The notes: a model not told the origin generated them from the sequence alone. Shown: positions 1 to 8,727, counted from the first letter of the stretch. The stretch is 48,806 nt of DNA from JBCCQH01 sp039024435 (GCA_039024435.1 JBCCQH010000054.1:1-48806); one strand, 5' to 3'. Numbers and translations: made by a program.

Positions 1-45
1 CTCTGGCTCCCGCTCTTCCGGCTTTTTTTGTTGGTTTGAGTTCTC

Positions 46-152
46 GCCGGGAGTTTCCCACCGGCAAGTTGGCGGGGGTGGGGAAAACGGCCTCCTTGCA
101 TCCGGCCTTTATTCCCCACCCCCGCCGTTTTTGCCCGGCGGAAACTCCCGGC
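46..152. repeat. 107-bp nested palindrome (long imperfect hairpin)
   Basis: The outer arms GCCGGGAGTTTCC (46-58) and GGAAACTCCCGGC (140-152) are perfect 13-bp inverted repeats. Nested inside are GGCGGGGGTGGGGAA (71-85) and TTCCCCACCCCCGCC (112-126), a perfect 15-bp pair, and a GGCC/GGCC tip (89-92, 104-107). The linkers also pair partly (CCGGCAA at 61-67 with TTGCCCGG at 131-138). No T-tract follows on either strand, so it is not a standard intrinsic terminator. It lies downstream of the T9SS gene ending at 345. It could be a REP/MITE-like element or a structured RNA; nothing else is recognised in 1-344. Confidence 0.7.
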
Positions 153-344
153 TCGGGGGGAACGGTGGTCCAGCTCCCTGAACCGCCTCCGCAGGGCTTC
201 CCATTGGCTCCGGATCCAGGAATATTTCAATCGTTGGGAGGAGAATCCGGGACAATGCGGTAACGCGGCCGGACTTTCGACCCAAGTTCTGCTCCTTTAA
301 TTGCTAACCATAGCCAGCCTCTGAGAGTCCCAGAGAATCGCCGC

Positions 345-2588
345 TTACTGGTTCTTCACCCACTTCTTCACCCCGGCGAACTGACCGTTGACCCGGAGCG
401 CAACAAAATAGAGGCCCTGACCCCAGGCTTGTCCGTCAACCGAAATCGTGCCCGTGGCGCCACGGCCCACTTCTTCCCGCATCACCCGACCGTTCAGGTC
501 CGTAATCATGATGGAAAACTTCTCCCCCGCTTTCACTTTGTAGTTGAGGTTCAGTTCTCCCCGCGAAGGATTGGGGTACAGTTGCACCTCAGCGACCGGC
601 CGTACCGGTTGCGCGGATGAAGTCAAGGGGCTTTCACCCGAGAAGATGGCGATTCCGCCGCGCACGTTCCCGACAATCCAATCGGCCACGCCGTCGGCAT
701 TGATATCGCCCCCGGTGATGGCGGTCCGCCCCCCCTCGCGCAGCCCGGCAAAGGTGCCCGTGTTGAGCGCAAAATTGGTGCCCAGGGAATCTTCAATGTT
801 GCGGTAGTAGAAAATATCGCCCTTTTCCGAGCCAACCAGCAAGTCGTATTTGCCCGAAGCCGGATTCTCAAACACAAAAGGAATCGAGAAACCCGTACAG
901 CAAACCGGTTCGACATCGACCCCACCCCAGGTATCATCGTTGGGCGTGCTGGCAAAGTCCGGCTGGCTCGCCGTCCCGATATTTTCGAAGTAATTCAGGT
1001 TCCCGCCGGTCTCCCCGATCACCAGGTCGAGCAAGCCATCGCGGTTCATGTCCACCAAGCAGGGCGAGGAAAACTGGCCCACGTCAATGGATTTGTAGTT
1101 GGCGACCACCGAAGAAAAGATGGCCGTCTGCCCGGACCCGGCTGTGTTTTCGAAGTAATTGAGCTTGCCGTCCGCGTCACCAACAATCAGGTCCACGTCG
1201 CCGTCACCGTCCAAGTCGCCCACCGTCGGGGTCATCCCAAACACCTGGGGATTGAAGAGCGCAGTGAAGTTGCCGTAATCGCGGGTCACCAATTCAAACC
1301 GGGGATCGGTTGCGGTTCCGATATTTTCGTACAGAGCCAAGCCCGAATTGACCGTAGTATTGGTGAGTTTCTGGGTGAAATTGCCGATCAACAGATCGGA
1401 GAGACCATCAGCGTTGTAATCAAAGATGACCGGATACGCGCCGAGTCCTACGTCGATCATTTCGTTCTGCAAAAACACCGTCGATTGCCGGTTGAGCTGT
1501 ACGCCGGGGCCAGAAGCAATATTTTTGTAGAACCAGATCGATTCGTAGTTGATCGAAACCGACAGACCGTTCGGAGCGACCAGCATGTCTTCCTTGTTGT
1601 CGTTGTCGACGTCCAGAAAGAATCCCGCCGGGAACACATGGACGCGCACCGGCGTATCGTATTGCGGAAACAGTGGGCTGGCCGAATCGATTACTGCTGC
1701 ATTGGGCGTGCCCCCATTGCGCAGGTAAGTCAAACCGTCGAACAACAGGTCACCCAGCACCATCTCGTAATCCCCGTCGGCGTCTTCATCGAATAGCGCC
1801 AGGGTCGACCCGGCATGTACCCCACCCGAGTTGAGGTCCGTCGCCGTGTTGCCAACTGCCGTCCGACAACTGATCCCCAGAGAAACATCTTGCGAGAGTG
1901 CATTTTCTTGGAATTTTCCCCAGCAACGGTCCGCCACCACAAAATCGAGGCCGGCGCAACTGCCATTGTTTTCCTGGTACATGTTTTTGTGCCACTCCAC
2001 AAACGTCCCGATGGGGTCAAAAGCGAGCAAATCGAGGTCACCGTCGCCGTCGATGTCCTTCAGCGCCGGAACGTCAGTATCGGGCACAAAAAGCAAGGTG
2101 GAACCGTTGCCGTAGTCGGTTTTGATCGTGTCGATGGCCAATTGGAAGGTCAATGCTCCCCCATTGGTGACATTTTCCCAAACGTCCATGCCATTGTTGG
2201 AGGCGGTGAAGAGGTCCATCTTGCCATCGCAATTATAATCTGCCGTGATCATGAAGTCCTTGAATCCCGTCGGAAAGGATGCGGTATACTGCGGGGCATA
2301 GGTGTAATCAATCGTTCCAGCCGTCCCACCGTTGAGGAAAGGCAGCAGGGTTTCGCCATTCCGATCAAACACGATGAGATCCATAATATTGTCCCCGTTG
2401 AGGTCAATTTCCGAAAATTGGGGGTTATTGAATCCCCCGGCAAATGGATTTTTCAAAACCACGGCATTTTCCAGTACCTCGATGGAATCCAGGCGGGTCA
2501 ACAACTGGGCGGGAAGCAGGGAAACGGAAAAAGCCAGGAAGACAAGGCAGGATACAACGAGCAAAGCGGGCGTCCGGAATAGATTCAT
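345..2588 (-). CDS. Secreted FG-GAP/VCBS-repeat protein with T9SS sorting tail
   Basis: A 747-aa exported protein. The N-terminus is a signal peptide (hydrophobic run after MNLFRTP, ending near LLPAQ). The body holds about nine Asp-rich repeats such as DLNGDNIMDL, DIDGDGDLDL, DLDGDGDVDL and DINADGVADW, the calcium-binding type motif of FG-GAP/VCBS propeller blades, each followed by a short Y-F-E-N segment. The last 78 residues (VQLYPNPSRGELNLNY to the end) are a type A T9SS C-terminal sorting domain, normally cleaved when the protein is anchored to or released from the surface. Function is unknown; a surface adhesin or integrin-like propeller is likely. TTG-N20-TTAATTTG lies just before the ATG. 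Confidence 0.9.
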   Translation of the reverse strand: MNLFRTPALLVVSCLVFLAFSVSLLPAQLLTRLDSIEVLENAVVLKNPFAGGFNNPQFSEIDLNGDNIMDLIVFDRNGETLLPFLNGGTAGTIDYTYAPQYTASFPTGFKDFMITADYNCDGKMDLFTASNNGMDVWENVTNGGALTFQLAIDTIKTDYGNGSTLLFVPDTDVPALKDIDGDGDLDLLAFDPIGTFVEWHKNMYQENNGSCAGLDFVVADRCWGKFQENALSQDVSLGISCRTAVGNTATDLNSGGVHAGSTLALFDEDADGDYEMVLGDLLFDGLTYLRNGGTPNAAVIDSASPLFPQYDTPVRVHVFPAGFFLDVDNDNKEDMLVAPNGLSVSINYESIWFYKNIASGPGVQLNRQSTVFLQNEMIDVGLGAYPVIFDYNADGLSDLLIGNFTQKLTNTTVNSGLALYENIGTATDPRFELVTRDYGNFTALFNPQVFGMTPTVGDLDGDGDVDLIVGDADGKLNYFENTAGSGQTAIFSSVVANYKSIDVGQFSSPCLVDMNRDGLLDLVIGETGGNLNYFENIGTASQPDFASTPNDDTWGGVDVEPVCCTGFSIPFVFENPASGKYDLLVGSEKGDIFYYRNIEDSLGTNFALNTGTFAGLREGGRTAITGGDINADGVADWIVGNVRGGIAIFSGESPLTSSAQPVRPVAEVQLYPNPSRGELNLNYKVKAGEKFSIMITDLNGRVMREEVGRGATGTISVDGQAWGQGLYFVALRVNGQFAGVKKWVKNQ

Positions 2589-2729
2589 ACCTTCAAATTA
2601 AGCATTTTCGGAACAGCAGAACAACGCCCACGCGTAATCTGCATTACACATCGCGATGGGCCAAAGCAAAAAACTTCGAATCGGGCAGCCTGTCCGATCC
2701 GAAGCTTCTGGTTTCAGGGTTAAACCGAA

Positions 2730-3518
2730 TCAGTTCGGCTTGATGTAGATCAACGCGGTATTGCTGCCAACATTGGAAGTCGGGTCGTCGGCGTAGACTT
2801 CGACATTGTAATCGCCGGGGACGGTACCGGCACCGATGGTCACAAACGTATCGATCACCGCCGGGTTTACGAACAAAGTGTCGTAATTGATTTCGCTGTT
2901 GGCGAGCACTTCATTGGTGAATGCGTCCCGTACCCGCAAGAACACGTTTACAATCTGTCCCCCGGGATCGCTCGCAATCGCGATGATCGGGATATTTTGA
3001 CCAATGGCAAAAGTGTCCACCATCATGGTGTCCGGCTGGTTGAAGAGGACGTTGGGCGCAACCGGATCGTCATCATTAATTACGAAATAGTAGGTGACAA
3101 CCTCAGCGCTTTTGCCAGACTCATCGGTGGCCTTTACCCGGAATTCGTACGGGCCGGCGGTAGGGTTGAACACCACGTCCGAATTGAAATTCACCGCCCC
3201 GGCCGTTCCGTCGAGGGAACCAAACCACGTTTCTTTCCACGGGTCGACCGTGGTTCGGAGGTAGTTCAGCGAAGGCATGTAGCGGATAGTAATCTCGTAG
3301 TCGCGCAAATCGATGTCGTCTTCGAAACGCACGTCGATATTGAAACTGTCCGAACTGCTAATCTCATTGTAGGAGCCGAGAGGTACGACAGGGGGACTGG
3401 AAAGAAAGATTTGGGGGGCTTCCAGGTCAGTCCGGGTGGTGACCGGTTTATCCTTGCACCCAACAATAATCGTCCCGGCGAGGAAGATCGCAAGCAGAAT
3501 TGAAAAAGAATTTCTCAT
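2730..3518 (-). CDS. Lipoprotein, DUF4625-like Ig-type domains
   Basis: A 262-aa protein with a lipoprotein signal (hydrophobic MRNSFSILLAIFLAGTIIVG followed by Cys21). The middle (about residues 33-150) resembles DUF4625, a Bacteroidota cell-surface domain: a start like APQIFLSSPP, a segment on directional deformation (RFEDDIDLRDYEI) and a beta-rich stretch ending YYFVINDDDP. A second beta-sandwich-like half follows. No catalytic motif is visible. It lies downstream of its own promoter and upstream, in the same direction, of the VCBS gene, with 141 bp between them, so co-transcription is possible but not shown. Family assignment is from memory. Confidence 0.8.
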   Translation of the reverse strand: MRNSFSILLAIFLAGTIIVGCKDKPVTTRTDLEAPQIFLSSPPVVPLGSYNEISSSDSFNIDVRFEDDIDLRDYEITIRYMPSLNYLRTTVDPWKETWFGSLDGTAGAVNFNSDVVFNPTAGPYEFRVKATDESGKSAEVVTYYFVINDDDPVAPNVLFNQPDTMMVDTFAIGQNIPIIAIASDPGGQIVNVFLRVRDAFTNEVLANSEINYDTLFVNPAVIDTFVTIGAGTVPGDYNVEVYADDPTSNVGSNTALIYIKPN

Positions 3519-3547
3519 TCGGTATTGTATGATTTGCTAATAAGCAA

Positions 3548-3555
3548 CAAAAATA
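3548..3555 (-). promoter_or_regulatory. Promoter -7 box (TATTTTTG) for the DUF4625-like lipoprotein
   Basis: On the minus strand TATTTTTG matches TAnnTTTG exactly; about 19 bp upstream there is TTTC in place of TTTG. It predicts a 5' leader of some 20-25 nt before the ATG at 3518. Confidence 0.45.
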
Positions 3556-3671
3556 GATATTTTTTTGAATAGCCGAAAAAAAGCATCGTGGAAAGCTTCA
3601 ATGGCCAAACATTTTATCCACATGCCGTCGGTTTGCGACAAGCATCCTGGACTCTAATTAAAGCACTATCC

Positions 3672-3716
3672 TTGAAAGATTGTTTCAGTTCCACTATTTT
3701 TGCAACAATATTGCAA
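3672..3716 (+). promoter_or_regulatory. merC-like gene promoter with overlapping Fur/Zur-type dyad
   Basis: TTG at 3672-3674, a 20-bp spacer and TATTTTTG at 3695-3702 form a good Bacteroidota promoter. The dyad TTGCAACAATATTGCAA (3700-3716, 7-1-7 layout) overlaps the -7 box and the expected start point near 3707, so a bound repressor would block initiation. The nearest regulator gene is the Fur-family gene at 4227-4640. That this protein binds here is an inference. Confidence 0.6.
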
Positions 3717-3725
3717 ATAGATAAA

Positions 3726-4139
3726 ATGCTTCTCAATACAAATCACAACCATACGCATTCGCACAACCACATCTCAAGATCGGGCCGCATCGGCATGTTT
3801 CTCGCCGTGGCCTGTGCTATCCATTGCGCCCTGATGCCCTTGATAATCACCCTGCTGCCGTTCGCCGGACTTTCTTTTCTAGCTTCTCACACTGCGGAAT
3901 TGACCCTTTTGGGAGCTGGAGTGGGATTTGCTGCCTACAGTGTGGTCCGGGGCCTGCGCGTCCACCGCAACACGGGTCCCCTGTGGACGCTGTTGTTCGG
4001 GGCAGCGGTGATTGCCGCCGGAATGTTTCTTCTGCCGCACGAGGCCGAGCCTTTCCTGGTCGCCACCGGCGCCCTCGCCCTGGGCGCAGCACAAATCATG
4101 AACGTGAGGTTGACGCGGGCTTGCTGCTCCGCGACCTGA
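3726..4139 (+). CDS. MerC-domain small membrane protein, His-rich N-terminus
   Basis: A 137-aa protein read from the ATG at 3726; longer readings start upstream of the promoter. The N-terminus is His-rich (NHNHTHSHNH, residues 6-15), a typical metal-binding tail. Four hydrophobic helices follow; the first carries the paired Cys of the MerC family, CAIHC (Cys30, Cys34). The C-terminus ends in a further Cys pair (ACCSAT). MerC proteins are inner-membrane metal-uptake or binding proteins; in Bacteroidota they often sit by a Fur/Zur-type regulator, as here. With no mer operon in view, a role in zinc or another divalent metal is more likely than mercury resistance. Confidence 0.85.
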   Translation: MLLNTNHNHTHSHNHISRSGRIGMFLAVACAIHCALMPLIITLLPFAGLSFLASHTAELTLLGAGVGFAAYSVVRGLRVHRNTGPLWTLLFGAAVIAAGMFLLPHEAEPFLVATGALALGAAQIMNVRLTRACCSAT

Positions 4140-4162
4140 GTTCTTTCTTACCCAACATATAC

Positions 4163-4194
4163 AAAAAGGACGTCCGATCAGGGACGTCCTTTTT
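4163..4194. terminator. Bidirectional intrinsic terminator between merC-like and fur-like genes
   Basis: AAAAAGGACGTCC (4163-4175), loop GATCAG, GGACGTCCTTTTT (4182-4194): perfect arms with A and T tracts, serving both convergent genes. Confidence 0.93.
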
Positions 4195-4226
4195 GCTTGG
4201 CGGCCGGTTTGGAATCGTTCTACAAT

Positions 4227-4640
4227 TTATCCGCAGTCTTTGCAGACTCCGCTCATCAACAGATTGATTTCTTGCAATTGGTATCCCGCCGGAAGTTGAA
4301 TTGCGGGAACTTGCACACTTTCGATGCAATTGGTGTTTCCGCAGACGACGCATTTAAAGTGTACGTGGTCGTGGGCGTGAGTACTACACTCCTCCCGACA
4401 TAGCGCATAGCGCATGGCACCACTGTCGTCGAGTACCTTATGAATGATGCACTTCTCCAGGTAAAGAGTCAATGTCCGATAAATTGTTACCCGATCATAT
4501 TCTTCCCCAATCGCCCGTTCGAGATCGGGCTGGGAAAGGGCGTGCTGCGCCGTAATGAACTCGCCCAATACGTCGACCCGGCAATTGGTTCGCCGTATCG
4601 AATGCTGTTTGAGTACCTGATTCGGAACTAGAGTGGACAT
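4227..4640 (-). CDS. Fur-family metal-responsive transcriptional regulator (Zur-like)
   Basis: A 137-aa protein with the Fur layout: an N-terminal winged helix (HALSQPDLERAI and the recognition-helix segment YDRVTIYRTLTLYLE) and a C-terminal dimer/metal domain with the HxH-rich stretch HAHDHVHFKC and two Cys pairs, CVVC and CKDC, that form the structural zinc site. It represses transcription when loaded with its metal. The partner gene, MerC-like with a His-rich tail, and the dyad at 3700-3716 point to local metal homeostasis. Zinc rather than iron is suggested by the context only. The promoter at 4645-4676 ends four bases before the ATG, so the mRNA may be leaderless. Confidence 0.9.
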   Translation of the reverse strand: MSTLVPNQVLKQHSIRRTNCRVDVLGEFITAQHALSQPDLERAIGEEYDRVTIYRTLTLYLEKCIIHKVLDDSGAMRYALCREECSTHAHDHVHFKCVVCGNTNCIESVQVPAIQLPAGYQLQEINLLMSGVCKDCG

Positions 4641-4644
4641 GTAC

Positions 4645-4676
4645 CAAATTTACGGAAACACAGGCCGATCTGCAAA
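4645..4676 (-). promoter_or_regulatory. Consensus promoter of the Fur-like gene, predicted leaderless
   Basis: On the minus strand TTTG (4676-4673), a 20-bp spacer, TAAATTTG (4652-4645), then GTAC and the ATG. Both boxes match the Bacteroidota consensus exactly. A start point 4-6 nt after the -7 box falls on the ATG itself. Confidence 0.7.
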
Positions 4677-4725
4677 ATCTCCAACGCGGTTTCGGGGATG
4701 ATTTGCGGGCACGAAGACCATACGT

Positions 4726-5373
4726 TCAGTATTTCAGCCAGTAGTAGAGCAGTTTCACGTATTCATTGTTCACAAAAATCAGCCCCGGCTCGGATTTCCA
4801 CCAGGTTTCCTCTTCGAATACGCGGTCCCGAGCACCCCGCAGTACCATTTGAATCCCGGAAAAATGCAATCGAAGCCGAAAAAAAGCGTGGATCCTGCGC
4901 GTGTGAAACCGCGAAGATACCACCATGATTTTGTCCCAGCTCCGTCGGTGGCACCATTCGCTAATCGCCACAAATTCTTCGTAAGTGCTGGTGCCCTCTT
5001 CCAGCAATTCAATGTCCGCCTCCGGCACCTGCGCCTCCTGCAGCACCGAGCGGGTGATCTCCGCCGTCGAGACAAAAATACCGTACAATTCCAAAGCCGG
5101 ATTGGATTCACCACCCAAGCATACGACGGTCGGCGCGTACCCTGCGTGGTAGAGGCGCGCCGCTTCCTGCCCCCGGTCCTGGGCATTGCCCGATAGGACA
5201 AAAATTGCATCACAGCGCTCCGCCGGATCTTCCACGACGAGGAATCCCCCGAGTCCCCGCAGCAACGGACCACGCAATCCAAACAGCAACAGCAGGACCA
5301 CCAGTCCCCCGGCGATCCGCCACCGAGCGCGACGTGGCAAGCGAATTCTCCCCAAATGTACCAATTGGCTCAT
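4726..5373 (-). CDS. YdcF/SanA-family (DUF218) envelope protein
   Basis: A 215-aa protein with an N-terminal membrane anchor (about residues 20-45, ending RGLGGFLVVED) and a Rossmann-like DUF218 domain: CDAIFVLSGNAQDRGQEAARL, TVVCLGGES, EEGTSTYEEF and KIMVVSSRFHTRRIHAFF are in the family order. SanA/YdcF proteins are linked to envelope integrity, and the domain may act on nucleotide-sugar or lipid-carrier intermediates, but the reaction is not established. It is divergent from the amidase at 5420 with only 46 bp between them, consistent with a shared cell-wall role and a shared regulatory region (TTAATTTG about 23 nt before this ATG). Confidence 0.87.
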   Translation of the reverse strand: MSQLVHLGRIRLPRRARWRIAGGLVVLLLLFGLRGPLLRGLGGFLVVEDPAERCDAIFVLSGNAQDRGQEAARLYHAGYAPTVVCLGGESNPALELYGIFVSTAEITRSVLQEAQVPEADIELLEEGTSTYEEFVAISEWCHRRSWDKIMVVSSRFHTRRIHAFFRLRLHFSGIQMVLRGARDRVFEEETWWKSEPGLIFVNNEYVKLLYYWLKY

Positions 5374-5419
5374 ATATTGCGTATTGGAAACAGTCTCAAA
5401 TTAAGCGATATTCACCAGA

Positions 5420-6856
5420 ATGAAAGCGAACCTGTCGATAATTCTGCTCGCATTCTGCCTGGTCGCCGGTACCTTGAACAGTTGCCGCGCCGGTGGGGCC
5501 GAAAAGATGCGGGCCTTGCAGGAAAAAGCCGACCGCTACCTGGTCAAGGACGACAGCATCCGGCAGTTTTTCGCGATTACCGAAAACGGCATCGCCACCT
5601 ACGCGAGTCCGGTGGACCGCCAGGAAGGGAAGGCCGAGTTTCGGCTGGATTGGGATGAGATTCCTGCCTTCCGGCAAATGGTAGCTAGCGCCACCGCGGA
5701 AGAAGCCCTCGCCCACTACCTCGCCCACGCCGAAGGCTCCCGGTGGGACGCCGAATTTGCCGCGCAGTTTTCCCCAAAACCTCCCTTTCTCCCCACCTTG
5801 ACCGCACCCGACCGGCCGCTGAAAGGCCTGCGCATCGCCCTGGACCCGGGGCACCTAGGCGGAACCATGGACTTTGCTCGGAAAATCGAGCGCAAATTTG
5901 TCCGCATGCGCCCCGCCCCCCGCCAGGGAATTTCCCAGGAAATCGCCTTTAATGAGGGCAACCTCGCCCTGGCAACGGCCTACATTCTGAAAACGCAGTT
6001 TGAAGCGGCCGGAGCTACCGTACTCCTGACCCGGACCGGCGAAGGCAAAAGCTCCCTGGGGCTGGACCTGGACGAATGGCTGCGGGCAGAAAGAAAACGC
6101 GCCAACCCCAATGCCCCCATCGGTACGACTAGCGATACCGAAGCGGCGCTCCTGAAATACGCAGGGCAAAACTACGCCACCGACGAAGGATTGAGCGGGA
6201 AGGACTCGCTTTGGTGGTGCAGTCAAGCGAGCAAGCGGGACATCTACCGGATTCCATTCCTAAAGCAGGATTTCCGCAACCGCGCCGCGATGATCAATGC
6301 GTTTCAGCCCCACCTGACCCTGATCATTCACTACAACATCCACGAAAAAAACGAGGTCGACCGCGCCGGCTATCTCAAGCCGGTCCCCTTCAATTACTGC
6401 ATGGCCTTCATCCCCGGTAGTTTCATGCGCGGTGAGCTCGATGAACCCGAGGAGCGCCTCGCCTTCCTCATCAAGTTGCTGACCGACGCCCCGGAATCCT
6501 CGCAGCGCCTGTGCGCCGCGGTATTGGAGCAGCACGAACGGCAGCTCGACGTTCCCATTATGGAATGGGATTCGACCCTGCGTTACCTCGAAAAGGCATC
6601 TTTGCCGACGGAGGCACGGGGAGTATTTGCCCGCAACTTGTCGCTCACGCGTCTGGTACACGGGACGATTTGTTTCGGGGAAAGCTTGTTGCAGGACAAC
6701 CTCGACGAGTGCCAAGCACTGAACCAAAAGGATTTTCGGCTGCCGAAGATGGACACCCCATTGCCCGAGCGCGTCCGGGACGTCGCCCAGGCCTACTACG
6801 ATGGAGTGATCAATTGGGCAAAGGCAGAAAGGGCCGCTCAGAACGCGGAGGATTAG
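5420..6856 (+). CDS. N-acetylmuramoyl-L-alanine amidase (Amidase_3), probable lipoprotein
   Basis: A 478-aa zinc amidase that cuts the lactoyl-peptide bond of peptidoglycan. The N-terminal hydrophobic run ends in LNSC (Cys22), a loose lipobox. The catalytic domain begins near residue 135: ALDPGHLGG (His145), the second ligand Glu179 in FNEGN, and the third His304 in LIIHYN. It is longer than usual for the family: an N-terminal region of about 130 residues and an insert of about 90 residues between the VLLTR strand and the last zinc His. The metal ligands are all present, so it should be active. It is followed 24 bp later by the hydrolase at 6881, probably in one operon. Confidence 0.88.
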   Translation: MKANLSIILLAFCLVAGTLNSCRAGGAEKMRALQEKADRYLVKDDSIRQFFAITENGIATYASPVDRQEGKAEFRLDWDEIPAFRQMVASATAEEALAHYLAHAEGSRWDAEFAAQFSPKPPFLPTLTAPDRPLKGLRIALDPGHLGGTMDFARKIERKFVRMRPAPRQGISQEIAFNEGNLALATAYILKTQFEAAGATVLLTRTGEGKSSLGLDLDEWLRAERKRANPNAPIGTTSDTEAALLKYAGQNYATDEGLSGKDSLWWCSQASKRDIYRIPFLKQDFRNRAAMINAFQPHLTLIIHYNIHEKNEVDRAGYLKPVPFNYCMAFIPGSFMRGELDEPEERLAFLIKLLTDAPESSQRLCAAVLEQHERQLDVPIMEWDSTLRYLEKASLPTEARGVFARNLSLTRLVHGTICFGESLLQDNLDECQALNQKDFRLPKMDTPLPERVRDVAQAYYDGVINWAKAERAAQNAED

Positions 6857-6880
6857 AATTTCGATTGTATATTGTTCAAT

Positions 6881-7936
6881 ATGAAATTCAAGCGGAAACC
6901 GGTCATTTTACTGATCTTCGTCCTGTTGATCGGAGCTTTTTTCCTTGGGCCACGCCCCAACTACCCGGATTATACCCCCGAAATTGCTCCGGTCCAACTG
7001 ACCCTGCTGGAAGTAGAAAACCATATTGCGACCGTGGATCAGGCAGAAGAGGGCTTACGCCCCGGGAATGGCTCCATCTTTGAGTGGGCCAATGGCCAGC
7101 CCGAACAAACTGAGTACTGCGTCCTGTTTCTACATGGCTTTACCGCAGTCCCATTTGCGGGTTCGCCCGGGGCCCGCGACTTTGCCCGGCGCTACGGGTG
7201 CAATTATTACGCGCCGCGCCTTTACGCCCACGGGATTGAAGGCCAGGATGCCTTCAAGGACCTCAGCCCGGCCGACTTGATCAATTCCGCCAAAGAGGCC
7301 CTGGCGATTGCGCGGATCCTCGGCAAGAAAACCATCGTGGTGGGCTCTTCCACCGGCTGTACCCTGGCGGCTTATTTGGCCGCTTACAATCCGGATTACG
7401 TTCACAGCATGCTCTTTTTCTCCCCGAACATTGACCTGGCAGCGGCGACGTCCAAGATGTTGTTGTGGCCCTGGGGCAAGCAAATTGCCCGCCTGGTGAT
7501 CGGCGGCGATTACCGCACGGTGGAAAACATCAAGGGCAAGTACTACGCCGATTATTGGTACGTGACTTACCACATCGATGGCTTGCTCGCCTTGAAATAC
7601 TTGATCCAGGAAACGATGCGGGAAAAGGTTTTTGAGAAAATCCAGCAACCGCTTTATCTGGGCTACTACTACCGCGACGAGGAACACAAGGACGAAGCGG
7701 TTTCTATCCCCCGCATGAAAGATTTCTTTGCTCAGGTCGGTACGCCGGAGGAGCAGAAACGCATCGAAGCCGTCGGGGAAGCCGGCGGGCACATCATGCT
7801 CAGTAACTTGCAATGCGACAGCGTGGCGGCGGTATGTCAACGGGCCTACGCCTTTGCCGAGGACGTTTTGCGCCTGCTGCCGGTCGCTCCCCGCGAGGTA
7901 GCTGCGGTGGACTCATTGCCGGTGGATTCGGAGTAA
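6881..7936 (+). CDS. Membrane-anchored alpha/beta hydrolase
   Basis: A 351-aa protein from the ATG at 6881 (a TTG three codons earlier is less likely). Residues 7-23 form an N-terminal membrane anchor. The hydrolase fold shows the oxyanion HGF (85-87), the nucleophile elbow GSSTG (Ser157) and a late GGHIM with the likely catalytic His. A DEEHKDE stretch before it could supply the acid. The substrate is unknown; carboxylesterase or lipase-like activity at the inner membrane is expected. It follows the amidase closely and converges on the GNAT gene with 22 bp between stops. Confidence 0.85.
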   Translation: MKFKRKPVILLIFVLLIGAFFLGPRPNYPDYTPEIAPVQLTLLEVENHIATVDQAEEGLRPGNGSIFEWANGQPEQTEYCVLFLHGFTAVPFAGSPGARDFARRYGCNYYAPRLYAHGIEGQDAFKDLSPADLINSAKEALAIARILGKKTIVVGSSTGCTLAAYLAAYNPDYVHSMLFFSPNIDLAAATSKMLLWPWGKQIARLVIGGDYRTVENIKGKYYADYWYVTYHIDGLLALKYLIQETMREKVFEKIQQPLYLGYYYRDEEHKDEAVSIPRMKDFFAQVGTPEEQKRIEAVGEAGGHIMLSNLQCDSVAAVCQRAYAFAEDVLRLLPVAPREVAAVDSLPVDSE

Positions 7937-7958
7937 GCTTCCTCTCCGCCAATGCCGT

Positions 7959-8552
7959 TCAGTTTTCCCGAAACGTATCTTCGAAAACGGTGTACACCGC
8001 GAGGTCCCGAAATTCCCCCTGGAAATAGACCATGCGCTGAAAATGGGCCTCCTTGACAAAGCCACAGTAGGCTAAGGCGGCTTTTGCCCCCCGGTTGCGC
8101 GGATCGATCCTGGCTTCAACCGCGTGCAGCCCCATCGTTTCGAATCCATAGCGCAAGATTGCGCACACCGCCTCCAGCGCCAATCCCTTGCCCCAGTACG
8201 CCGGGGCCATTTCTCCACCGAGTTCCGCCCGTAAATTTGCCGGCTCAAACCGGTTGAACCCACAAGTCCCCATGATGATGTTTTCGTCGCGCAGGTAGCC
8301 CGCCCAACCGATGCCCTGCCGGTCACGGTAGGCCTTTCGCGTACGCTCCACCAGATCGCGGGCACCCGCCAAATCTATCATCTCGGGCCGGGCAATGAAC
8401 TGATTGACCCGGTGATTGGCGCGCATCGCAAAAATCGCGTCGGCATTTTCGGCAGTGATTTCCCGTAAGGTGATGCGGGGGGTACGCAGGATTGGGAATT
8501 CATCGAATCCGGCAAGGTTGAGGGAACGCAAGGGAGCATCTTGATCGGGCAT
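7959..8552 (-). CDS. GNAT-family N-acetyltransferase (RimJ/RimL type)
   Basis: About 197 aa from the ATG at 8552; a GTG at 8603 would add 17 residues unlike the family. It begins PRITLREITAENADAIFAM, typical of RimJ/RimL-like acetyltransferases, and has the acetyl-CoA binding segment with YWGKGLALEAV and a later ARIDPRNRGAKAAL followed by CGF. Members acetylate N-terminal residues of proteins, or small amines and antibiotics; the substrate cannot be told here. It lies downstream of the large toxin-like gene in the same direction, with a strong hairpin between, so it is probably not its immunity gene, though resistance by acetylation cannot be excluded. Confidence 0.87.
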   Translation of the reverse strand: MPDQDAPLRSLNLAGFDEFPILRTPRITLREITAENADAIFAMRANHRVNQFIARPEMIDLAGARDLVERTRKAYRDRQGIGWAGYLRDENIIMGTCGFNRFEPANLRAELGGEMAPAYWGKGLALEAVCAILRYGFETMGLHAVEARIDPRNRGAKAALAYCGFVKEAHFQRMVYFQGEFRDLAVYTVFEDTFREN

Positions 8553-8661
8553 GGCATTGAATTGAGATGGATCAATATACCCAGCCCGCAGGACAATCAC
8601 CACGGCGTTTTTTCATTGGGCGAAGGCTTGGGGACCGTGCTGGGATGGCACCCAAATTTCA

Positions 8662-8697
8662 GATCGGAGCGGCAGTCCATGCACTGCCGCTCCGATC
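8662..8697. terminator. Strong hairpin downstream of the large toxin-like gene
   Basis: GATCGGAGCGGCAGT (8662-8676), loop CCATGC, ACTGCCGCTCCGATC (8683-8697): a perfect 15-bp stem 30 bp after the stop at 8728. The T-run on the minus-strand side is poor (GAAATTTGG), so termination or 3'-end protection are both possible. Confidence 0.6.
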
Positions 8698-8727
8698 CGG
8701 ATCACTTCCCAGATACCTCATTGCGAC

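Noticed and set aside
36..263. 75-aa frame at the window start
   Set aside because: It runs through the long palindrome and has no family likeness or promoter.
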